A DNA stretch of 64,000 bases from an uncultured SAR86 cluster bacterium (GTDB lineage: Bacteria > Pseudomonadota > Gammaproteobacteria > Magnimaribacterales > D2472): NCBI GenBank assembly GCA_902623535.1, contig CACNUA010000004.1:1-64000 (forward strand), written 5' to 3'. Position 1 is the first letter of the stretch; every line of letters begins with the position of its first letter. Made by a program: the position numbers and the translations under genes. This document shows positions 43,304 to 53,579 of this stretch, in pieces. The notes under the pieces were generated by a model that was not told where the DNA came from, did no database searches, and saw only the letters and a program-made list of their open reading frames with translations.

Positions 43304-43812
43304 AGTTAGAAGATCTATCAAAACAAATTGAACAGAATCCTGGTTTTCCTCCAGTTCATTTATGGAATCCAAATTTATGTGAAGGAGTAAAATTCAGCAT
43401 TGATAGAAATGGTGAATGGTTTTATCAAAACTCTCCATTAAAAAAAGAATCTTTAAAAATCTTATTTGCTTCAATTTTAAAGAAAGAAAATAATAATTAT
43501 TACTGTGTTACACCTGTAGAAAAAGTACTTGTTGAAGTTGATTTGGCACCTTACATGATTATTGATTTCCACATCGATAATGATACCTACATCTTTGATA
43601 CCAACTTGAATTATTCATTTGCTCTTAAAGATACCCAAATTTCATTCCTAGAATCCAACGAGGAAATAATCCCCATTATTGATGTACGTGATTCAATTGA
43701 AGGATTTTTTTCAAGAAATATTTATTATGAATTAATTAATACTGGCTATGAAAGAGATGGTGCACTTTATATTAAAAGTGCCAATCAAGAGTATTGCTTT
43801 GGGAAGCTATAG
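43300..43812 (+). CDS. DUF1285 domain-containing protein
   Basis: This 170-residue soluble protein of unknown function has the DUF1285 pattern: PPVHLWNPNLCEGVKFSIDR at the start and TPVEKVLVEVDLAPYMIIDF in the centre, then a second beta-rich half. The fold is known for some members but their ligand is not. It is the last gene of the block starting at 35.2 kb and ends 6 bases into the convergent DUF885 peptidase gene. No terminator is visible between the two. Confidence 0.88.
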   Translation: MKLEDLSKQIEQNPGFPPVHLWNPNLCEGVKFSIDRNGEWFYQNSPLKKESLKILFASILKKENNNYYCVTPVEKVLVEVDLAPYMIIDFHIDNDTYIFDTNLNYSFALKDTQISFLESNEEIIPIIDVRDSIEGFFSRNIYYELINTGYERDGALYIKSANQEYCFGKL

Positions 43813-45561
43813 ATTAAGCGTATCCTCAATCCAAGAATCAATATTCTCCTCTAGCATGTAAAGCGGTATAGCTCCTCTTTTTAAGACTTCATGATGAAAA
43901 TCTTTAACATCGTATAAATCACCAAGCTTTTCTTGTGCTCTATTTTTCAGCTCAAGAATTTTAAGTTGACCAATTTTATATGCTAGAGCCTGTCCTGGCC
44001 AATTAATGTATCTATCAACTTCATTAATAATATCCTGCTGTGTTTTAGCAGAGTTATCTAAAAAATAGTTAATTGCATCTTGTCGAGACCAATCCATATA
44101 ATGCATGCCAGTATCTACCACAAGCCGAATAGCTCTCCACATATCATAAGTTAGCTGACCAAATTTAGAGTAGGGGTCCTTATAAAGCCCCATGTCATAA
44201 CCAAGACTCTCACTGTAAAGTCCCCAACCCTCAACAAATGCAGTAAAGCCACCATATTTTCTAAAGTTTGGTAAGTCCAGTTCCATGGCTAGTGCAATTT
44301 GTAAGTGGTGTCCTGGAACTGCCTCGTGAACACTAAGAACTTCGATCTCATATTTAGGCCTAACTTCAGGTCTGTAGAGATTGACATAATAATATCCAGC
44401 ACGAGACCCATCAGCAGCAGGTCTTTGGTAATAGGCCGTTGTTGTATCGGGTGCACTTTCTTCAGGAATGGGCTTAATTCCATATGGTATTGATGGTAAT
44501 ACTTTAAATAGATTTACTAGTTCAGGATCTAATCTTTTAGAGGTTGCTAGATATTCCTTAAATAAATCATCAGGATTATCGAAGTAAAATTTAGGATTCG
44601 TTCGTAAGTCATTAAGAAAGCCCTTAAAAGTACCTTTCCAGGAAACAGATTCAATAACATCATCCATTTCATCCCTGATTCTTTTAACTTCATTTAATCC
44701 AATTTGATGAATTTCTTCAGGTGTTAAATCAGTTGTTGTGAACCTTCTAGCAGTAAATTCATAATATGCCTTACCACTAGGAATCTCGCTGATACCTATT
44801 GATGTCCTACAATTCGGAAGATATTCTTTCTCAAAAAATTTTAATAAGTTTTTATAGGCAGGAATGATATCTCTGCTAATGACTTCAAGCGCTTGATCTT
44901 GAATTTCTTTAATTTCATCTTCAGAAAATAAACGCGTATCCATTTCAGCGAAATGTTTAAAGAAGGGACTTTTATAAGCTGTAGTATTGGCTTGAAGTTT
45001 AATTTGCTCCTTTACTCTTTCCATTAAGATTTTAGGAGGCATAACATTGTTTTCAATGCCTTGGGAGGCTATAGCAATTTCATTAGTAATTAGATCAGGA
45101 ACTTTTTTAAGTCGTTCAATCCAGTCAATGTAGTGATCAATAGATCTAAAAGGCAAAACTGAGGTAGTATCGTGAAGTAATTGGATGCCACCTCTGTGAC
45201 TAAATGGCAGTAAATAAATTTTATATTGCTGCATCTCGACAGATTCAGATACTTGCTTAACGAACAATCTATAATTTGTTAAATCATCTTCACTAAATGA
45301 TTTTGGATTAATGTTTTCTAACTCAATAAGCATCTCCTTTTCGTACTCGTGGTCTTTAAAGATTTTTCTTAAAGAGCTATCTCCCCATTCTTGGTTCCTT
45401 GAAAGGTCACCCATGCTTGAGGCATAAACTGGATTATCAGATATAACTTTATTCCATTGTTCATCAACAATTGAATTAAATCTATTAATCTCTGAAACTT
45501 CCGAGCAAGAAGTAATTAGAAAAATAATAAGAAATGATTTTATAAAATTAGAAATGTCCAT
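43807..45561 (-). CDS. DUF885 family metallopeptidase-like lipoprotein
   Basis: This 584-residue protein has a lipoprotein signal (hydrophobic stretch followed by LITSC, Cys19), so it is probably membrane-anchored in the periplasm. The zinc-peptidase-like motif HEAVPGHH lies near residue 410, with a downstream E-G-W-G-L-Y segment typical of the DUF885 family. The family is related to M32-like or oligopeptidase-type enzymes, with the exact substrate unknown. Its start is 1 base from the end of the ETF-QO gene, on the same strand, so it may be transcribed with it. Confidence 0.88.
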   Translation of the reverse strand: MDISNFIKSFLIIFLITSCSEVSEINRFNSIVDEQWNKVISDNPVYASSMGDLSRNQEWGDSSLRKIFKDHEYEKEMLIELENINPKSFSEDDLTNYRLFVKQVSESVEMQQYKIYLLPFSHRGGIQLLHDTTSVLPFRSIDHYIDWIERLKKVPDLITNEIAIASQGIENNVMPPKILMERVKEQIKLQANTTAYKSPFFKHFAEMDTRLFSEDEIKEIQDQALEVISRDIIPAYKNLLKFFEKEYLPNCRTSIGISEIPSGKAYYEFTARRFTTTDLTPEEIHQIGLNEVKRIRDEMDDVIESVSWKGTFKGFLNDLRTNPKFYFDNPDDLFKEYLATSKRLDPELVNLFKVLPSIPYGIKPIPEESAPDTTTAYYQRPAADGSRAGYYYVNLYRPEVRPKYEIEVLSVHEAVPGHHLQIALAMELDLPNFRKYGGFTAFVEGWGLYSESLGYDMGLYKDPYSKFGQLTYDMWRAIRLVVDTGMHYMDWSRQDAINYFLDNSAKTQQDIINEVDRYINWPGQALAYKIGQLKILELKNRAQEKLGDLYDVKDFHHEVLKRGAIPLYMLEENIDSWIEDTLNL

Positions 45562-45562
45562 A

Positions 45563-47221
45563 TTACATATTTGGGTAATTTGGTCCTCCGGTTCCCTCTG
45601 GCGTTACCCATCTAATGTTTTGAGATGGATCTTTAATATCACATGTTTTGCAGTGGACACAGTTTTGAGCATTAATTACAAATTTATGTTCTCCATTATC
45701 CTCTACAACCTCATAAACACCTGCAGGACAGTACCTTTGGGCAGGCTCATCATAAATTGGTAAGTTAGTAGAAATAGGTATAGAAGGATCTTTTAATTGT
45801 AAATGACACGGCTGATCTTCTTCATGATTTGTATTGGAAAGAAAAACTGAAGAAAGCTTATCAAAACTAACTTTTCCATCAGGTTTTGGGTAATCAATTT
45901 TAGGTGATTCAGAGACTTTCTTTAAACACGCATAATCAGGAGTTTTATGATGAAGAGTAAATGGCAGCTTTCCTCTAAAAATAAATTGATCAATAGCAGC
46001 TAGGGCAACTCCTAGCAAACCCTTAAATCCTAATTTGAGGCCCTTATGCAAAAATGGACCCCAATTCCTTGCTTTGTAAAGTTCAGTATTGATCCAAGAA
46101 TTTACAAAAGCATTTTCGTATTCTGTTAAATCCCCATTGAGTTTATCGTTTACTATTGCATCAAAAACTACCTCGGAGGCCAGCATGCCAGATTTCATTG
46201 CTGTATGAGTCCCTTTAATTTTTGGAAAATTAAGAGTTCCTGCATTATCTCCAACCAATAAACCTCCTGGAAATGACATTTTTGGTCTTGATTGATATCC
46301 ACCCTTAATCAGGGCTCTTGCACCATAAGCCACTCGAGTTCCTTTTTCTAGTATATTTTTAATATCTTTATGCTGTTTCCATTGTTGGAATTCATCAAAT
46401 GGACTTAAATGAGGATTGTCGTAATCCAAAGGCACTACATAACCTAAGTAAACCTGATTATTTTCACCATGATAAAAATATGATCCAGAGATAGTTCCAT
46501 TGCTTGGCCATCCCATGGTATGCATTACTGTCCCTTCTTGGTGATCTTCGGGTTGAATGTCCCAAATTTCTTTAAATCCAATTCCATAATGTTGTGGATC
46601 TTTTTCATTATCTAAGTTGAATTTAGCGATTAATTCTTTTCCTAAATGTCCTCTGCAGCCTTCAGCAAAGATAGTGTACTTACCGCGTAATTCCATCTCT
46701 GGTTGATAACTTGGCTTTTTTTCACCATTTTGTGAAACTCCCATTTCTCCAGTAACTATTCCTTTAACTATGCCATCTTCAACAATAATATCTGAGGCAG
46801 TAAAGCCTGGAAAAATCTCTACTCCCAATTGCTCAGCTTGTTCTCCAAGCCATCTACAGAAATTAGCCAAGCTCATAATATAATTCCCATGATTATTAAA
46901 TGTGGGTATCAAAAAGGTTGGAAAGGGTATTTTAAAGGATGAATTTTGGGAGATCATGAATTTAACAACATCTTTTTTAGCAGGATTATTTAAAGGGGCT
47001 CCTTTATCCTTCCAATCGGGAATAAGTTCATTCAATGCGGTTGGCTCAAAGACATTACCTGAAAGTATATGTGCTCCTATTTCCGAGCCTTTTTCAATTA
47101 TACATATGCTTAATTCTTTATTATTTTCTTTTGCTAATTGTGCAAGCTTTATGGCGCTACTTAATCCTGACGGACCAGCTCCTACAATTACTACATCGTA
47201 GTCCATAACATCACGTTCCAT
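45563..47221 (-). CDS. Electron transfer flavoprotein:ubiquinone oxidoreductase
   Basis: ETF-QO is a membrane-associated iron-sulfur flavoprotein that passes electrons from ETF to ubiquinone. The 552-residue protein has an N-terminal FAD motif VGAGPSGLSSAIKLA, a hydrophobic membrane-contact segment, and the C-terminal 4Fe-4S cysteines in YCPAG and CVHCKTCDIKDP. I take ATG 47221 because AAAGGA lies 6 bases before it; the next Met (47206) is also possible. It is divergent from etfBA, with an 85-base shared intergenic region. Confidence 0.97.
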   Translation of the reverse strand: MERDVMDYDVVIVGAGPSGLSSAIKLAQLAKENNKELSICIIEKGSEIGAHILSGNVFEPTALNELIPDWKDKGAPLNNPAKKDVVKFMISQNSSFKIPFPTFLIPTFNNHGNYIMSLANFCRWLGEQAEQLGVEIFPGFTASDIIVEDGIVKGIVTGEMGVSQNGEKKPSYQPEMELRGKYTIFAEGCRGHLGKELIAKFNLDNEKDPQHYGIGFKEIWDIQPEDHQEGTVMHTMGWPSNGTISGSYFYHGENNQVYLGYVVPLDYDNPHLSPFDEFQQWKQHKDIKNILEKGTRVAYGARALIKGGYQSRPKMSFPGGLLVGDNAGTLNFPKIKGTHTAMKSGMLASEVVFDAIVNDKLNGDLTEYENAFVNSWINTELYKARNWGPFLHKGLKLGFKGLLGVALAAIDQFIFRGKLPFTLHHKTPDYACLKKVSESPKIDYPKPDGKVSFDKLSSVFLSNTNHEEDQPCHLQLKDPSIPISTNLPIYDEPAQRYCPAGVYEVVEDNGEHKFVINAQNCVHCKTCDIKDPSQNIRWVTPEGTGGPNYPNM

Positions 47222-47306
47222 GATTGATCCTTTGGCTTTTATTTTTCTTAAAAAACATTACAATTATAGCTCTTAAACTAAGTTCACACTATATTACTTA
47301 ATAAAT

Positions 47307-48056
47307 ATGAAAATTCTCGTACCAATTAAAAGAGTTGTTGACTATAACGTTAAGGTAAGGCCACTTAGCGATAATTCAAATGTTGATTTGAATAATGTGA
47401 AAATGGCAGTCAATCCATTTTGTGAAATTGCTGTAGAAGAGGCAGTGCGATTAAAAGAAAGTGGTGCAGCTACTGAGATTATTGCTGTTACTGTTGGTAC
47501 ATCTGCTTCACAGGAACAGCTAAGGACTGCTTTAGCGTTAGGTTGCGATAGAGCAATTCTCATAGAATCTGAAGAAAATCCTGAGCCTTTAGTCATAGCA
47601 AAGGCATTAGCAAAAATTGCTGAAGAAGAAAATCCTGATCTCATTATTTTAGGAAAACAGGCCATTGACGGTGACAATAATCAAACTGGTCAAATGCTCT
47701 CTGCAATACTTGATCTACCACAAGCTACTTTTGCTTCAAATTTAGTAATTGAAGGGCAGACTGCAAATGTAACTAGGGAAATAGACGGTGGATTGCAAAC
47801 CATCAAGGTTAATTTACCTGCAATTGTAACAACGGATTTAAGATTAAATGAACCAAGATATGCATCGTTACCAAATATCATGAAAGCAAAGAAAAAAGAG
47901 CTTGCTACGAAAAGCATTAATGATCTTGGCATTGATACATCGGCAAGAACAGAAATTATATCTGTAGAACTACCACCACAAAGACAAGCCGGTATAAAAG
48001 TTGAGTCAGTTGATGAGTTGGTTGATAAATTAAAAAATGAGGCTAAGGCAATATGA
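47307..48056 (+). CDS. etfB: Electron transfer flavoprotein beta subunit
   Basis: This 249-residue ETF subunit starts with [17 protein letters not shown] and contains the conserved loop region [20 protein letters not shown]. It binds AMP and carries the acceptor surface for acyl-CoA dehydrogenases. The stop overlaps etfA by 4 bases. TATATT at 47290-47295 is a possible -10, 11 bases from the ATG. It works with the two dehydrogenase pairs in this window and with ETF-QO. Confidence 0.97.
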   Translation: MKILVPIKRVVDYNVKVRPLSDNSNVDLNNVKMAVNPFCEIAVEEAVRLKESGAATEIIAVTVGTSASQEQLRTALALGCDRAILIESEENPEPLVIAKALAKIAEEENPDLIILGKQAIDGDNNQTGQMLSAILDLPQATFASNLVIEGQTANVTREIDGGLQTIKVNLPAIVTTDLRLNEPRYASLPNIMKAKKKELATKSINDLGIDTSARTEIISVELPPQRQAGIKVESVDELVDKLKNEAKAI

Positions 48057-48979
48057 GTATTTTAGTAATAGCGGAACATGATAACACCAGTATTAGACCG
48101 TCAACCCTTAATACCATAGCCGCAGCAAAGCTATTAGGTGATGACATACATCTATTTGTTGCAACTAATAACTCCGAACTACCTAATTCCGCATCAACCA
48201 TAGAAAATATTTCTAAGGTAATTGCAAGTATCGATGACACCTTAGAACATCAACTTCCCGAAGCTCTTGCTCCAATGATAAAAGAGATAGCAACAAGTTA
48301 TTCTCATGTATTAGCACCAGCAACAACATTTGGAAAAAACTTAATGCCTAGAGCTAGTGCGCTCTTAGATTCACAACAGATATCAGATATATCAGGAGTG
48401 ATTGATCAAGATACATTTAAAAGACCGATTTATGCTGGAAGTTGTATTGCCACAGTTAAATCTAATGATTCTATTAAGCTTATTACTGTTAGAGCTACTG
48501 CCTTTGATCCTGTGCAGCTTATTGGGGGCTCTGCAGCTGTTGAAAGTTTTGATAGTGTTGCAAGTAATGATAAAAGTGAATTTGTAAGTGAGGAAATCGC
48601 TAAAAGTGATAGACCTGAATTAACAGCAGCTGATGTAATCATTTCTGGTGGTAGAGGTATGCAATCAGGTGATAACTTCCATCTCTTAGAAACTATTGCG
48701 GATAAACTTGGTGCTGCTGTTGGTGCTTCAAGGGCTGCCGTTGATGCTGGATTTGTTCCAAATGACTATCAAGTGGGTCAAACAGGAAAAATTGTTGCCC
48801 CAAATCTATATATTGCAGTGGGTATATCTGGTGCCATTCAACACCTTGCGGGGATGAAAGACTCAAAAGTTATTGTAGCCATTAACAAAGATGAAGATGC
48901 ACCAATATTTCAAGTTTCTGATTATGGCTTAGTAGCAGACCTTTTTAATGTTCTTCCTGAGCTTGCTGATAAAATTTAA
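48053..48979 (+). CDS. etfA: Electron transfer flavoprotein alpha subunit
   Basis: This 308-residue ETF subunit binds FAD in its C-terminal domain, where the signature [21 protein letters not shown] and the following [12 protein letters not shown] are seen. The N-terminal domain pairs with EtfB. It starts inside the etfB stop, so they are coupled. It ends 1 base before the convergent acyl-CoA dehydrogenase gene, with no terminator between. Confidence 0.97.
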   Translation: MSILVIAEHDNTSIRPSTLNTIAAAKLLGDDIHLFVATNNSELPNSASTIENISKVIASIDDTLEHQLPEALAPMIKEIATSYSHVLAPATTFGKNLMPRASALLDSQQISDISGVIDQDTFKRPIYAGSCIATVKSNDSIKLITVRATAFDPVQLIGGSAAVESFDSVASNDKSEFVSEEIAKSDRPELTAADVIISGGRGMQSGDNFHLLETIADKLGAAVGASRAAVDAGFVPNDYQVGQTGKIVAPNLYIAVGISGAIQHLAGMKDSKVIVAINKDEDAPIFQVSDYGLVADLFNVLPELADKI

Positions 48980-48980
48980 C

Positions 48981-50072
48981 TTACTGATTTAAAGTTATAT
49001 TTTTAGAGAGCGAATCAAGTGCACTCGAGCTATTTCCATTAATAATTTCATGTTCTTTTGCAGAAAGGCAATATCTCCATAATGGATATTCTTTAGCTAC
49101 ACCCATTCCACCATGAAGGTGCTGTGCCGCATAGGACGTTCTGTGTAAGACATTACCAGTTATATATTTTAAATTTAAGATTTGATTTTCGAAATCAATA
49201 CCTGAGCTATATAAATATGATGCTTGTTGCAGGTTTAGATCAAGCTCTTGATGATCTATAAACATATTTGCAGCGCGGTGTGATACTGCTTGAAATGATC
49301 CAATAGGCCTATCAAACTGTTCCCTTTCACTTGTATAAGCTGCAGTTAATTCCAACATCTTTAATATCATACCTCTAGCTAAAGAAGCCTGGATAAGTAC
49401 TCTTCGAGCATAGATATTCTTTAATAAAAAAAGTCCTTCACCTGATTTATTGATAATTGATTCTTTACTAACAATTACACCATCAAGATTTAACTTGGAG
49501 TAGGGCGTCTTACTGGTGACATCAAGAGAAGTAATTTCTAATTGATCCGTTTCTATAAGGGCTAAATATACTCCATCATTAGTAATAAAGGATATTAAAG
49601 CTTTCTTAGCAATATCTAGATTATAAGAGAGTATTTTTGTACCTGATAGCCTATAGCCACGGTTTGATAATTTACCGGCAACATTTGGAGATTCAATTTC
49701 AAAATTTAATGGCTCATTAAGTGCAGATGTATATGAATATAATTTGTTTGAAACTAAATCAGTAATTATTTCTGAAAGCCCATTAAAAGATGATTCATGG
49801 AGTGTAATTAAAACATCTGATGCTAATGCAGTAAGATTAAGAGGACTATTCGAATATCCCAGTTCTTCAGATAATATCTTAATAACATCAAAATTAATTT
49901 TATTCGTATCTTTATCCACAAGATAACCGCTGTTAATAAGCTCACTAAGTAATGCTGGATCATATCTGTGAGAATCAAATTTTTTCAGGTAGTCCTCATT
50001 ACTGAAGGACTCTAGGAGTTTTTTTAGACTTTCTCTAATTAACTTTTCTTCATTAGATAACGAAAAATCCAT
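48981..50072 (-). CDS. Acyl-CoA dehydrogenase family protein, likely non-catalytic partner subunit
   Basis: This 363-residue ACAD-fold protein has the family's C-terminal domain segment EREQFDRPIGSFQAVSHR and LHGGMGVAKEYPLWRY. The helix position that holds the catalytic Glu in isovaleryl-type enzymes reads IYARRV, with Ala222 in its place, and the medium-chain-type Glu is also absent. So it is probably the non-catalytic beta subunit of a heteromeric enzyme with the gene upstream on this strand (50072-51250), with which it shares one base. Divergence from canonical ACADs is greater than in that partner. Confidence 0.9.
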   Translation of the reverse strand: MDFSLSNEEKLIRESLKKLLESFSNEDYLKKFDSHRYDPALLSELINSGYLVDKDTNKINFDVIKILSEELGYSNSPLNLTALASDVLITLHESSFNGLSEIITDLVSNKLYSYTSALNEPLNFEIESPNVAGKLSNRGYRLSGTKILSYNLDIAKKALISFITNDGVYLALIETDQLEITSLDVTSKTPYSKLNLDGVIVSKESIINKSGEGLFLLKNIYARRVLIQASLARGMILKMLELTAAYTSEREQFDRPIGSFQAVSHRAANMFIDHQELDLNLQQASYLYSSGIDFENQILNLKYITGNVLHRTSYAAQHLHGGMGVAKEYPLWRYCLSAKEHEIINGNSSSALDSLSKNITLNQ

Positions 50073-51250
50073 TATCTTGATCTTGGCATTAATAGCCCTG
50101 CCATAGAAATGATATCTCGTTGCACTTCATTAGTTCCACCACCAAAAGTAAGGATTGAGGCAGTTCTATACATCCTTTCCAATCTACTATTAAGAATTGA
50201 TAAGCTGTCATCTCTGATAATTGAGAGTTCACCAAAGATCTCCATCATCATTCTGTAAGCTTCTATAAAATACTCAGAACCATATATCTTAGCTAGAGAA
50301 GCATCTGTCATTGAAAGGACATTATTCTCCATTCCCCAAACCTGTTTCCAACAAATTAATTTTAGCGTCTCCAAACCAGAATAGATTTTTGCAAAATTGG
50401 ATTTAACCCATTCAATATCTGAAAGAACATTTGTTGAGTCAACCTTTGTTGATTTTGCTAACGATAATAGCTGATGATACAACTCATCTACTGGTCCATG
50501 ATTGACTAGAGCAAGTCTTTCTAGATTTAATTGACTCGTTATTAGATTCCATCCAGAATTTAGCTCACCTACTAAATTGTTTTTTGAAACAAAGATATCA
50601 TCATAGTAAGTCATATTAGTCGTTACATCACCTAGAGTCTGAATAGGCGTATAAGAGAACCCATCATCATCAGTAGGAACAATAAACATTGAAATGCCTT
50701 TATGCTTTTTAACCTTATTATTTGTCCTAGCTGCCAACCAAATATAGTCAGCATAATTAGCTAAACTAGTCCAAATCTTTTGGCCATTAATTTTAAATCC
50801 TTCCTTATAGGGCAATGCTTGTGTCTTAAGTGATGCTAAATCAGTTCCAGCGTTTGGCTCTGAATACCCTATGGCAAAAATAGTTTCGCCCTTTAGAATA
50901 GATTTTGCGATAGTTTCTTTAGCCCAATCAGATCCATACCGAGCAATCATTGGCCCAACAGACTCAGTCGTTAAAAATGGAAAAGGAAATCCAGTTCTCA
51001 TAATCTCCTCAACAAAGATATATTGCTCTATTGGAGTGAACTCTTTGCCACCAAATTCTTTTGGCCAACTTAAGCCAATCCATCCATCTTGACCCATAAT
51101 TTTTAATGCTTTTTTAAATTCTGGACCTCCACCTTCAAAAAACTGTTGATCACTCATCTCACTCAAAAGTTCTTTATTTAATAAAGATGAGAAATACTCC
51201 TTAAGCTCATCTTTAAGTTTTTGTTGTTTCTTTGTTAATTCAATTTTCAT
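50072..51250 (-). CDS. Acyl-CoA dehydrogenase, catalytic-type subunit
   Basis: This 392-residue flavoprotein introduces an alpha-beta double bond in an acyl-CoA. It has the FAD/substrate segments IGYSEPNAGTDLASLKT and GGTNEVQRDII. The helix catalytic base position reads LNLERL with Glu244, as in isovaleryl-CoA dehydrogenase-type enzymes. It precedes a partner that lacks the Glu. Such pairs are known from actinobacterial steroid catabolism (FadE28/29-type, ChsE heteromers); extrapolation to this organism is inference. Electrons would go to EtfAB, encoded nearby. Confidence 0.93.
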   Translation of the reverse strand: MKIELTKKQQKLKDELKEYFSSLLNKELLSEMSDQQFFEGGGPEFKKALKIMGQDGWIGLSWPKEFGGKEFTPIEQYIFVEEIMRTGFPFPFLTTESVGPMIARYGSDWAKETIAKSILKGETIFAIGYSEPNAGTDLASLKTQALPYKEGFKINGQKIWTSLANYADYIWLAARTNNKVKKHKGISMFIVPTDDDGFSYTPIQTLGDVTTNMTYYDDIFVSKNNLVGELNSGWNLITSQLNLERLALVNHGPVDELYHQLLSLAKSTKVDSTNVLSDIEWVKSNFAKIYSGLETLKLICWKQVWGMENNVLSMTDASLAKIYGSEYFIEAYRMMMEIFGELSIIRDDSLSILNSRLERMYRTASILTFGGGTNEVQRDIISMAGLLMPRSR

Positions 51251-51253
51251 AGT

Positions 51254-52573
51254 TCATTCATAGATGTTTAATAATGATTTTAAGAAATTTCTTTCATTAT
51301 CCCATTCTTTTCTTCCACCGGATAATCCTAATCTAACAACAATTAATTCTAATTCAGGAATAACAAATAATCTTTGGCCTTGAAATCCGTTTGCTGAAAA
51401 CATTTTTTGCTCAATATCATAAAATGCTGGACTAATCTCTTTATCACTTGTATTAAGCCACCATTGACCACCATAATTTTTAATTAATTTATCGTTATTT
51501 AATCTTGTAGGTTGGGTCATAAGATCAAACATTTTTTTACTTATAAATGATTCATCATTCTTTGATGCATTCATCATCATAATACCAACCTTTAACCATG
51601 ACTCAGCGCTTACATATCCAAAAGAGGAAGCTATAAAATTTCCTAGATTGTCGGTTCCAAAATAAATGTTGTTAAGATCTAAAGGTTCAAAAATATAGTA
51701 TTTGTACAATTCGATTGGAGTAAAACCAAGAGTACTAGCCTTTTCCGTCATTTTAAAATTTAGGAGATTTGTAGCTGCTGATGAATAAGACCAATAATCA
51801 CCTGGTTTATGTGCCATTTCTAATGAAGATAAATACAAACCAACATTTTCTGAAGTTATCATTGCAAAATAGTCTGTTAAAGGAAAATAAGATTCCTTAT
51901 AGTCCAATCCATCAACGTGATTCAGCAAATGCTTAAACGTTAATTCACTCCCATTATCAGCTCTGTTTGGAAGAACTTTATCGGTTAATTCAAAGTATCC
52001 TTCACCATGCATTCTTGAAAACAGCACAGAGGATAGAGATTTAGTCATGCTCCAAGATAATAAAGGGGTCTCTGCATTTGAGAATAAATCATATGACTCA
52101 CCAGAGACCGAATTCTTATAAAAAACTAGCAAAGCTCTTGTGCCAGGATCCTTTTCTAGTTCCTCATCGATTAAATTTTGAACTTCCTTATTAATGTTTC
52201 TTCTTGTAAGAGAGGTATTAGATGAAGGATTGTTTATTACTGAAACTATATTGTTGTTGGGAGTACATCCATAGCTTTCTTTAAAGTATATTTTTGAGCT
52301 TGAGGGACCAAACTTTACTTCAACAGATTTTTCATCCTTGTCGATTGAATAATCTATAAGATTAAAAATTAAGTTATCAAAAAGGGGTATTCCAAATGGA
52401 TCAGTCCGACCTTCTTGCTTTCGGATAGATTCGAGCGGTCTTTTTGAAATGAAGTAACTGCCACACGCAACCTGAGATGAAAAAAAAGCGACCTGATTAC
52501 TTATAAATAAAGCAATTCCATATAAATAAGAAATTACCAAAAATAAAATTAACTGAGTAAATATTCTAATCAT
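51254..52573 (-). CDS. Serine hydrolase, beta-lactamase family (class C-like)
   Basis: This 439-residue protein has an N-terminal hydrophobic helix (about 5-25), so it is membrane-anchored or secreted. The SxxK motif appears as SWSMTKSL near residue 173 and the YxN-like element as YWSYSSAATNLL, as in penicillin-binding/esterase-type family members. The substrate may be an ester, peptide or polymer. An N-terminal domain of about 150 residues precedes the catalytic domain. It lies 3 bases upstream of the dehydrogenase gene on the same strand and overlaps trmA by 8 bases. Confidence 0.88.
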   Translation of the reverse strand: MIRIFTQLILFLVISYLYGIALFISNQVAFFSSQVACGSYFISKRPLESIRKQEGRTDPFGIPLFDNLIFNLIDYSIDKDEKSVEVKFGPSSSKIYFKESYGCTPNNNIVSVINNPSSNTSLTRRNINKEVQNLIDEELEKDPGTRALLVFYKNSVSGESYDLFSNAETPLLSWSMTKSLSSVLFSRMHGEGYFELTDKVLPNRADNGSELTFKHLLNHVDGLDYKESYFPLTDYFAMITSENVGLYLSSLEMAHKPGDYWSYSSAATNLLNFKMTEKASTLGFTPIELYKYYIFEPLDLNNIYFGTDNLGNFIASSFGYVSAESWLKVGIMMMNASKNDESFISKKMFDLMTQPTRLNNDKLIKNYGGQWWLNTSDKEISPAFYDIEQKMFSANGFQGQRLFVIPELELIVVRLGLSGGRKEWDNERNFLKSLLNIYE

Positions 52574-53579
52574 CCAAAATACCTATCAATTCAATGTGTC
52601 GAGTATTTACAAACTGATCAAAAATAGCAGATTTATTAATTTTTTTATTAAGCAATTTTAAATCTCGAAAAAACGTCTCGCTGTTACATGATATATATAT
52701 TATCTGTTCAAACTTTTTAATAAAATCAATTGATTCAGTTGATAGTCCTGATCTTGGTGGATCAACTAAGATAGTATCAAATTTATATGACTTAAGATCG
52801 AAATCATTCAGTCTTCTGAAGGTTTTACCAGTAAATGCTTCAATTGTTTCGAGATCAGACAATCTAGCAATATTAATATTCTTAAAGTTATTCTTTTTAA
52901 TTGATGAATGTAGATGACTTATTGCTTTACGATTATTTTCAGTAGCAAATACATGATTGAAGTATTTAGATAATGGGAGGGTAAAGGTCCCGCAACCACA
53001 ATAAAGCTCTAATAGATTGCTAGATTGATATTTGATATTAAGATTTTTACAAATAAAATTGATCATTCTAGGCATTAAATAAAAATTTGGTTGAAAAAAG
53101 CTTTCATCATCTTGTTTTATCCAAAAACTTTCATTACTTAGTTTTACATTTGACCAGTACTCATTGGAACTTCCATAAATTTTTCCCCTTGATCTACCAA
53201 CAAAAAGTATGTTTTTGTATTTATCTTCAATGTCTTTAATTTCTAATGCCCATTTCTTATCTAGCGGGCTGTGATAAATCAAAGTACAAATTGTCGTGGC
53301 ATTATTGGATCTATAATTAATACCAAATAATTTATTTTTTAAAGTTTTAGAGCAATTAATATCATTAAGAATTTTTTCCATATTATTGCTAATCATTTTT
53401 ATGGGAACATTTGATTTTGAAAAAAATATTCGTGATTCACCATCTATCATGGTGTAACAGTCATTTTTATAACCAAATTCAATTCTACTTCTAAAATTTT
53501 TTGATGGAGATATAAAAACTTCAGGATTTGCTGAAAGTTCATTGAAAGAGTTAACGATTTCAAGGATTTTATTATTCAC
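52566..53579 (-). CDS. trmA: tRNA (uracil-5-)-methyltransferase TrmA
   Basis: This SAM-dependent enzyme makes m5U54 in tRNA. The 337-residue protein (E. coli: 366) has the SAM-binding segment LLELYCGCGTFTLPLS, the DPPRSGL motif (about 272) and the catalytic Cys in YISCNSETF (about 297). No N-terminal TRAM domain or iron-sulfur Cys cluster is present, which fits TrmA rather than RlmC/RlmD. It overlaps the following serine hydrolase by 8 bases and the preceding DUF2970 gene by 4 bases. Confidence 0.93.
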   Translation of the reverse strand: MNNKILEIVNSFNELSANPEVFISPSKNFRSRIEFGYKNDCYTMIDGESRIFFSKSNVPIKMISNNMEKILNDINCSKTLKNKLFGINYRSNNATTICTLIYHSPLDKKWALEIKDIEDKYKNILFVGRSRGKIYGSSNEYWSNVKLSNESFWIKQDDESFFQPNFYLMPRMINFICKNLNIKYQSSNLLELYCGCGTFTLPLSKYFNHVFATENNRKAISHLHSSIKKNNFKNINIARLSDLETIEAFTGKTFRRLNDFDLKSYKFDTILVDPPRSGLSTESIDFIKKFEQIIYISCNSETFFRDLKLLNKKINKSAIFDQFVNTRHIELIGILDD

